In this document: positions 50,846 to 56,025 of the stretch, piece by piece
Numbering within the stretch: position 1 is the stretch's first letter
How the letters are laid out: the number at the start of each line of letters is the position of its first letter
Source: an uncultured Lachnospiraceae bacterium
GTDB lineage: Bacteria; Bacillota; Clostridia; Lachnospirales; Lachnospiraceae
Assembly: GCA_910577785.1 (NCBI GenBank)
Contig: CAJTNT010000027.1
Span: forward strand, 1 to 56,025
Length of the DNA: 56,025 nucleotides
Reading direction: 5' to 3'
Program-made: the position numbers and the translations under genes
Notes under the pieces: model-generated
Told to the model about the DNA's origin: nothing
The model's database searches: none
The model's input: the letters and a program-made list of their open reading frames with translations, nothing else

Positions 50846-51226
50846 ATGTTAAATTATGTAGAAACCAAAAATGCACCTGCTGCCATTGGGCCTTACTCCC
50901 AAGGAATTGTTGTCCATGGGCTCGCTTTCTTTTCCGGGCAGATCCCGCTTTCTCCAGAGACGGGGGCGGTTGTGGGCGATACGATCGAAGCGCAGACGGA
51001 GCAGGTAATGGCAAATATCCGTGCATTGCTGGAAAGCCAGGGAGCCGATTTTACGGATGTGGTAAAGACGACTTGTTTTCTGGCGGATATTGCCGACTTT
51101 GGGGCTTTTAACGAAATCTATGGTAAATATTTTACTGGGAAACCGGCGCGCTCTTGTGTTGCTGTAAAGGATCTTCCCAAAGGCGTACTCTGTGAAGTGG
51201 AGTGTATCGCTGCTGTTGGGAAGTAA
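50846..51226 (+). CDS. ridA: RidA-family imine/enamine deaminase
   Basis: The 126-residue RidA/YjgF protein hydrolyses reactive imines from PLP-enzyme or ureide chemistry. Signatures: APAAIGPYSQGIVVHGLAFFSGQIPLSPETGA, VMANIRALLESQGADF and ARSCVAVKDLPKGVLCEVECIA (catalytic Arg). ATG 50846 follows TAGGAGGAAACACGT. Last gene of the plus-strand block. Confidence 0.93.
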   Translation: MLNYVETKNAPAAIGPYSQGIVVHGLAFFSGQIPLSPETGAVVGDTIEAQTEQVMANIRALLESQGADFTDVVKTTCFLADIADFGAFNEIYGKYFTGKPARSCVAVKDLPKGVLCEVECIAAVGK

Positions 51227-51277
51227 CGGGGGGCGCTGCTTCCCAGCAGCAATACATTATACGGATGCAGAGGGCTA

Positions 51278-52524
51278 TCATCCACAGCAGCTTATTCCTG
51301 CGCTCTTTATCCATGTACTGCATGCCTGCAGATCCTCTGGCGTGTCTATATCCTGGAGTTCCCATTGGGAGAGCGCCTCGATACCGCGTACGTTTTGCGG
51401 GTATTTCTTTATCAGCCAAGAACCGCCTTTTCCCTCAGGGAGCATACAGAGCCCGTTTTCATAGGCGCTGCCAAATAGGGCTGGCGCACCGGCTCTTCCC
51501 TCATAAGAGAGGCGGAGAATCGTTTCTATTTTAGGATCCTGCGCGTATGTAAGGAGCATTGTCAGAAGTGTTTCCCGTGTCAAAAATGGCTGATCGGATG
51601 GGCAGAACAGATATCCTGCCAATGCATCTGCCTCCTCGTATTTTCGCCGCAAAAATTCCACTCCCAGACGCACGGTGTCGCTCCGCCAGGGAAGCCTGTG
51701 CAGCACACAGTCTATATTTTGTTCCTGGCACATCAGCAAAACGGCTTCATGGCGTGTCACTACCACACGGCGCGCAAATACCCCCTCTGTCTGTTCCAGC
51801 ACATATTTCATCAGCGGTTTTCCGTCCAGATCTGACAGCAGTTTATTGCCGCCGAAACGCCTTCCAAGCCCGGAGGCCATAATCACGCCGCCTATGGGCG
51901 GCAGCGGATGATCCAGATTACAGACAAATGCATCCTTCCGCGCCCGCAGTTCATCCAAAAACGGCGTATTCTGGCCGCGCAGCACTGCCAGCACCCGTTT
52001 TTTTTGTAACAGGGAACGTACCGCATCGCAGAAAGGCACGCAGCCTGTCTCAACATAGCCGAGTTCATCCATGCACACCCATTCCTCATCGCCAGGGCGG
52101 CACAGCGTTCTAACGCCTCTTTTCCCAGGCCTGCCAGCCCTTCTGCCACCGGGCGCATATGGCATCCCGCCTCCTTTAAGGGCGCTGGGCACAGGCAGCT
52201 TCCTGCATCCCCTTCTGCCGCAAAAGGCTGGCAGGATACTTCATGCCCCCTTTCCAGCTCTGGCGGCGCGTATACGCCGATCCTTGTACGCCGGCCACTT
52301 GTGTTCTCTTCCAGGAAAATGCCATCTTGAGGGATCACGCTCGTTGTAATGCCTGGCATTCCCATTCCCTCTCCTGCCAAAAGCTTTGACAGAGCCTCCG
52401 CCATCACACTTTTTCCGCTCCCGCGCGCTCCGGTTATAAATAAGTGCCTCTTTTCACTGCCCCAAAAAGATCTGACGATAGATTGCGGCGTCAGCCTTAT
52501 AACAGGCGTCCCGATATGCTTCAT
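51278..52524 (-). pseudogene. NTPase–MocA-like nucleotidyltransferase fusion, split by a frameshift
   Basis: One frame (from ATG 52524) encodes a THEP1-like NTPase domain: FITGARGSGKSVMAEAL (Walker A), RRTRIGVYAPP, ALERCAAL. The other (to TGA 51278) encodes the rest of that domain (WVCMDELGYVETGCVPFCDAVRSLLQ) followed by a MocA-like molybdopterin nucleotidyltransferase (MASGLGRRFGGNKLLSDLDGKPL, DCVLHRLPWRSDTVRLGV, CPSDQPFL, ALFGSAYENGL). Switching frames between about 52080 and 52130 gives one colinear protein. No classic slippery heptamer is obvious. It is a natural frameshift, sequencing error or decay. Its role is cofactor maturation. Confidence 0.7.
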
Positions 52525-52792
52525 ATTTTTCCAAAAACTCCTTTGCCTGCGGCGTCAGAAAACTCCCGCCGCCGTGTTTGCCTCCAATTACTCTTTGCGT
52601 CAGCGGATAGCCAAGTTCCTGTTCCGCCCTCCGTATCATAGCCAATGCTTTCGTATAAGCCATACCCATGCTCTCTGCCGCTTTTTTCAAAGATCCAAAT
52701 GCCTCCACATTACGGAGCAGGCGGCAGGGACCTTCGCCGAAAAAACGGTTGCCCTCCTCGTCATACAGAAAAACCCGAATTACTGGTTCCAT
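52454..52792 (-). CDS. ModE-like molybdate-responsive regulator (HTH only)
   Basis: The 112-residue protein starts at ATG 52792 (GGAAGGAG upstream) and has the LysR/ModE-type HTH: LLRNVEAFGSLKKAAESMGMAYTKALAMIRRAEQELGYPLTQRVIGGKHGGGSFLTPQAKEFLEKYEAY. The GGKxGGGS wing is typical of ModE-family proteins. It lacks the molybdate-binding Mop domains, so it may sense metal differently or through a partner. It overlaps the ABC ATPase end and the following NTPase gene. Confidence 0.8.
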   Translation of the reverse strand: MEPVIRVFLYDEEGNRFFGEGPCRLLRNVEAFGSLKKAAESMGMAYTKALAMIRRAEQELGYPLTQRVIGGKHGGGSFLTPQAKEFLEKYEAYRDACYKADAAIYRQIFLGQ

Positions 52793-53642
52793 TTCTATCT
52801 CCTTCCTGATCCCACAGCAGGACAAGATGCTCCCTTTTCTTCCGTTTGCATGCAATCAGGCTGACTGGGCCGTAAATCTGCCGCAGGGCAGCCTCCATCT
52901 CTGGAATGCCGTCAATCCTTGGGCGCAGCTGCCCAATACAGCGGCCTTCCTTGAGGAGAATCATCTTGTCGCAAAATGTCATTGCCAGCGCTGGGTCGTG
53001 GGGCGACAGGATGCCTGCTTTTGCATACCCCTTCACCATGCCTGCAATTTTCTCCATTATAGCATATCGGTTCGGGAAATCAAGCGCACTGTCCGGCTCG
53101 TCCATCAGAAGCAGCCGCGCATCCTCCACCAGCGTACGCGCCAGGATCACAAGCCCTTTCTGCCCTTCGCTGAGGCTGCGGTAATCCCGCTGTATATATG
53201 TACCAAGCCCCAGCATTTCCAGCGCTTGCCGCGCCTGCCGCCGCTGCCCCCCGTCTGGCTTTTCCAGCAGGCCAAGCCAGGGGTTAAATCCCATCAATAC
53301 GACGTCCAAAACCGACATTGCCATAGAAATCCCGGTATGCTGCGGGATGTAGCTTATCAGCCTTGCAAGGCTGCGCATCGAAAGGCTCTCCAGCGTCACG
53401 CCGCTTTGGATGCCTGCGCCCCTGCCCTGCCCCGCATGTATAGTCCCCGTCTGAAGCCTGCTGCTTCCCTCATGCCTCATCTGCTGGCAGATTGCCCGCA
53501 GGAGCGTTGTTTTCCCGCTCCCATTCGCCCCCAAAAGAGCCGTCAGCGTACCAGCCTCCACCGAAAATGAAACCTCTCGAAGGGAAAATCCCGTCCGATG
53601 TGCCGCACAGATATTTTCCACCATAAAAAATGCCTGCTCCAT
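52761..53642 (-). CDS. ABC transporter ATPase (FecE/MolC-like)
   Basis: The 293-residue ATPase has Walker A (GANGSGKTT), Q-loop, signature LSEGQKGLVILART, and Walker B LLLMDEPDSALDF followed by H-loop HD. It drives uptake by the membrane permease encoded just upstream, with a one-base stop/start overlap. The C-terminal tail is charged (CKRKKREHLVLLWDQEGDR). It is closer to FecE/BtuD-type importer ATPases than to ModC, as in the MolBCA molybdate importer. Confidence 0.85.
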   Translation of the reverse strand: MEQAFFMVENICAAHRTGFSLREVSFSVEAGTLTALLGANGSGKTTLLRAICQQMRHEGSSRLQTGTIHAGQGRGAGIQSGVTLESLSMRSLARLISYIPQHTGISMAMSVLDVVLMGFNPWLGLLEKPDGGQRRQARQALEMLGLGTYIQRDYRSLSEGQKGLVILARTLVEDARLLLMDEPDSALDFPNRYAIMEKIAGMVKGYAKAGILSPHDPALAMTFCDKMILLKEGRCIGQLRPRIDGIPEMEAALRQIYGPVSLIACKRKKREHLVLLWDQEGDRNGTSNSGFSV

Positions 53643-53643
53643 C

Positions 53644-54636
53644 CTATCCCTCTTTCCGCATCATCAGATAAATTAAAAACGGTGCGCCAAGAAGCAACGT
53701 AAATATGCTTACTGGAAGCTCCGCCGAGGCAATGCTTCTGGCCAGCATATCCGCACCGCTCAGCAGAACACCGCCCAAGAGGCCGCTCAGCCACAGGGCG
53801 GGAAGCCCGCTCTCGCGGCACAAAAGCCGCGCCGTATGGGGCGCCAGGAGGCCGATAAAGCTAATCAGCCCTGTCACGCTCACGACCGCCGTCACTGCCA
53901 GCGTTGCGCAAAACAGGATTAGCAGGCGCATGCGCCCCACCGAAACGCCCAGCAGACGCGCCTCCTCTTCCTCCACGGAGAGCAGGAGGATCTGGCGGTA
54001 CAGCAAAAACAAAACGGCCAGCCCCACGCCGCATAACAACAGCGGGATTAGAATCTTTGAAAGCGTTACCGCGTTTAAGCTGCCCATAATCCAATATTCA
54101 ATGGAGGCAAGCTCTTTCTCCGGGTCTGCAGTCAGCTTCAAGACCATCAGCACAGTCTGCGCCAATGCATGCACGGCCACCCCCGCAAGCGCGATGGAAG
54201 CATGCCCCCTTCCAGATGCAAGCGCCGAAAGCCCCAGCGCAAGCAGCACTGCAAGCAGCCCGCCCACAAAAGCGCCCGCCGCCACCATGCCAGGCGCTGC
54301 CGACAAGAACAGGATAGCCGCCGCAGCGCCGGCGCTTGCACCCGATGAGACGCCAACTACATCCGGCGCCGCCAGCGGATTGCGGAATACCATCTGATAC
54401 ACTTCGCCGGCCGCCCCAAGCCCAAAGCCTCCGGCTGCCGCCATGCAGGTTCTTGGCAGGCGCAGGGTAAAAAACACATTCCATGCCTGTACATCCCCAG
54501 CCTGCAGATCTGCCAGCTTAATGGGGTATTTTCCTATAAACAGCGACAGGCAGAACTCTGCAAGCAAAAGCAGGATGGCTGTCGCCAGCCATCCTCCTGT
54601 TTTACCTTTGCGGTTAAACCCTATAAAATTTCCCAT
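53644..54636 (-). CDS. FecCD/MolB-type ABC permease
   Basis: From ATG 54636, about 330 residues with some ten membrane helices typical of FecCD permeases: LRLPRTCMAAAGGFGLGAAGEVYQMVFRNPLAAPDVVGVSSGASAGAA, and later LLLSVEEEEARLLGVSVGRMR…FIGLLAPHTARLL. It channels the substrate from the binding protein encoded upstream. An earlier open frame extends in the N-terminal direction without an RBS and is rejected. It shows AGGCGGTGACGGATTTT before the ATG. Confidence 0.85.
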   Translation of the reverse strand: MGNFIGFNRKGKTGGWLATAILLLLAEFCLSLFIGKYPIKLADLQAGDVQAWNVFFTLRLPRTCMAAAGGFGLGAAGEVYQMVFRNPLAAPDVVGVSSGASAGAAAAILFLSAAPGMVAAGAFVGGLLAVLLALGLSALASGRGHASIALAGVAVHALAQTVLMVLKLTADPEKELASIEYWIMGSLNAVTLSKILIPLLLCGVGLAVLFLLYRQILLLSVEEEEARLLGVSVGRMRLLILFCATLAVTAVVSVTGLISFIGLLAPHTARLLCRESGLPALWLSGLLGGVLLSGADMLARSIASAELPVSIFTLLLGAPFLIYLMMRKEG

Positions 54637-54656
54637 AAAATCCGTCACCGCCTGCC

Positions 54657-55880
54657 CTATAGTTCCGCTTGGAATCCATAAAATTCTTTGTAAAAATCTG
54701 TCACCGCCTGCTTGTATTTCTCTGGCGAATATTGCTCCGGATGAAGCACTGACCCCAGCCAGAGGCTTCCCATCACACTCCCTGGAACCGGCGAATCCCA
54801 TGCCTCTATCGTTCCAGGGATCTGATATACCTGCCCATTTTGCACTGCCGCGCATTCCTGAAGCTGCGGATCCTGCAAAACATCTTCTACCGCGTAATCC
54901 GCATCGGCCGCCAAAATAATATAATCCGGGTTCCATGCCAGCAGCTGCTCATAAGAAATCTCCGCCCAGTAAGCATCCGTAAGTTCCGCCGCCACATTCT
55001 TGCCGCCTGCCTGCATAATCAGCGTATGCTGGTACATCGCCTCTCCCGCCGTGGACAGCAGGGCGCTATTCCCAGCCAGATATACGGACGGGGCATCCTC
55101 TTTCTTCACTGCTTCCTGAAGCTGCGCCAGGTATTCCTCCGCACGTGCCACTAGCTGCACAGCCTGCTCCTTGGTGTTCGTTGCCGTACCCAAAAGCTTT
55201 GCCATCTCTGTAAACAATTCCTGGTCTTCCGGATTGACTGCCAGAACTGTCATGCCCAGTTCCTCCATCGCCGCAATCGAATCTTTCAGCTTCGCCGGTA
55301 CAATCACCAGATCCGGCTTAAGAGCCGCACAGCCTTCAAGGTCAAATTCCTTGGCTGTGCCGACATTCGGAAGCTCCAAAAGCTTCGGGGCTGCCAGCGA
55401 ATAAATCGGACGGCTGTCCGCCTTGGCCTCAATGCCCACCATGCGCTCTGCCTGCCCCAATGCAATCAGGAGTCTGCTGGAAATATAATAACCACTGACA
55501 ATCTTCTGTGGCTCCTGTTGAATAATAACCTCCCTGCCGAGCTGATCCATTACCGTAACAGGGTATGCCGTATCTTCCTGCTCTGGGGCATCCTGATTTC
55601 CATCTTGGCCCCCATCTTCTTGGGAGCCTTCCTCCACAGATGGCGTATCCTCTGGCGTTTGCGGCGTTTCTGACATTTCCTGTGTTTCCTGCGTTTCTGG
55701 CGCCTCTGACATTTCCTGCGTTTCCTGTGTGTCCGGCGTTTCCTGCCCCTGCTGCGCACTCCCATTGGCATCCGGCTCATCGGCTGCGCTTTGGCATGCT
55801 CCCAGTGTCAAGGCTGCTGCAAGGAGCAGGGCAAGCAAAGCTGTCATCGTAAGATGTTTTCGCTTTTGTTTCCGTTTCAT
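54657..55880 (-). CDS. substrate-binding lipoprotein of the FecCD-type transporter (candidate molybdate/tungstate)
   Basis: The 407-residue protein has a signal peptide with lipobox LGAC (cysteine near residue 29), a low-complexity spacer (repeated ETQEMSE, residues 45-75) and a Peripla_BP_2 fold: YPVTVMDQLGREVIIQQEPQKIVSGYYISSRLLIALGQAERMVGIEAK…LKPDLVIVPAK. It would deliver ligand to the permease. The ModE-like regulator and MocA-like gene next door suggest molybdate or tungstate. Iron or corrin is an alternative. ATG 55880 follows AAAGGAGAAGCTT. Confidence 0.85.
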   Translation of the reverse strand: MKRKQKRKHLTMTALLALLLAAALTLGACQSAADEPDANGSAQQGQETPDTQETQEMSEAPETQETQEMSETPQTPEDTPSVEEGSQEDGGQDGNQDAPEQEDTAYPVTVMDQLGREVIIQQEPQKIVSGYYISSRLLIALGQAERMVGIEAKADSRPIYSLAAPKLLELPNVGTAKEFDLEGCAALKPDLVIVPAKLKDSIAAMEELGMTVLAVNPEDQELFTEMAKLLGTATNTKEQAVQLVARAEEYLAQLQEAVKKEDAPSVYLAGNSALLSTAGEAMYQHTLIMQAGGKNVAAELTDAYWAEISYEQLLAWNPDYIILAADADYAVEDVLQDPQLQECAAVQNGQVYQIPGTIEAWDSPVPGSVMGSLWLGSVLHPEQYSPEKYKQAVTDFYKEFYGFQAEL

Positions 55881-55901
55881 AAGCTTCTCCTTTATCCTAG
55901 C

Positions 55902-55954
55902 GTTGTATTTTTAAAACTATAACCCTAATAGCAGATCAGGAAAATCCTGTCAAG
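55902..55954 (-). promoter_or_regulatory. promoter and palindromic operator of the transporter operon
   Basis: On the minus strand TTGACA (at 55954-55949) and TATTAG (55930-55925) are 18 bases apart. Just downstream is the imperfect palindrome GTTATAGTTTTAAAAATACAAC (55923-55902), with 18 of 22 bases matching its inverse, placed to block transcription. It could be a binding site for the ModE-like protein in the same operon. Confidence 0.6.
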
Positions 55955-56025
55955 CATAGGTTAGCGCAACGAAAACATGATTCAGGAGTGAGGGGCGATT
56001 TTTGCGTAGCAAAACTCTAAATATC

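Noticed and set aside
1..56025. tRNA or rRNA genes as attachment targets
   Set aside because: No cloverleaf-forming sequence or rRNA-like segment was recognised by eye. A tRNAscan run would be decisive.

Overview
The window looks like a chromosome segment of a Lachnospiraceae-type anaerobic clostridium (Bacillota). Ribosome-binding sites are of the AGGAGG type, and the housekeeping order lysS, greA, hypothetical, dusB, coaX, DUF6145-like, birA is clostridial in style. [FeFe]-hydrogenase maturases, a selenium/purine-type ygeY-ygeW-carbamate kinase block and a molybdenum-linked block point to an obligate anaerobe. This assignment is inference from gene content. No rRNA, tRNA or CRISPR array was seen.

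Positions 1-342 hold the end of an AAA-type ATPase. From about 0.8 to 29.6 kb lie two related integrative elements in tandem. Both run, mostly on the minus strand: Tn916-type integrase, Tn916-type excisionase, a replication ATPase, accessory genes, a Sak-like annealing protein (DUF1071), a YqaJ exonuclease, DUF932, one or two tiny hydrophobic peptides, and a plus-strand excisionase-like HTH gene near the right end. Element 1 (about 0.8-15.4 kb) carries three paralogous zinc-ribbon membrane proteins, a minimal relaxase with a MobC-like partner and an Rpn-type nuclease-like gene. Two of its genes are interrupted by single in-frame TAG codons. Element 2 (about 15.4-29.6 kb) carries a second Rpn-type gene, a P4-type primase/helicase, unknown cargo, a compact plus-strand operon (DUF697-like, Cys-rich finger, mini GIY-YIG, small basic protein, SHOCT) and DUF3848-like/DUF5688 genes. 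Its right end abuts the 3' end of lysS. A lysS-like tail, short repeats and a minus-strand terminator recur at the 15.3-15.6 kb junction, so the elements appear to have stacked at the lysS 3' end, each supplying a new gene tail and terminator.

From 29.6 to 46.4 kb is core chromosome: lysS, greA, a short inverted-repeat element, dusB, coaX, birA, argF, an SPFH/NfeD membrane pair, hpf, an SDR, two XRE regulators, a sigma-54 gene lacking its C-terminal DNA-binding end, hydG, hydE and a polyferredoxin.

From 46.5 to 51.2 kb a plus-strand block holds ygeY (its N-terminus appears clipped), ygeW, carbamate kinase, a YheO/DauR-like regulator and RidA. This fits anaerobic purine/ureide nitrogen breakdown feeding carbamoyl phosphate to ATP. 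From 51.3 to 55.9 kb a minus-strand operon encodes a FecCD-type ABC importer, a ModE-like regulator and an NTPase/MocA-like gene split by a frameshift. Context suggests molybdate or tungstate uptake and molybdenum-cofactor tailoring for hydroxylases outside the window. A strong promoter and a 22-bp imperfect palindrome precede this operon.
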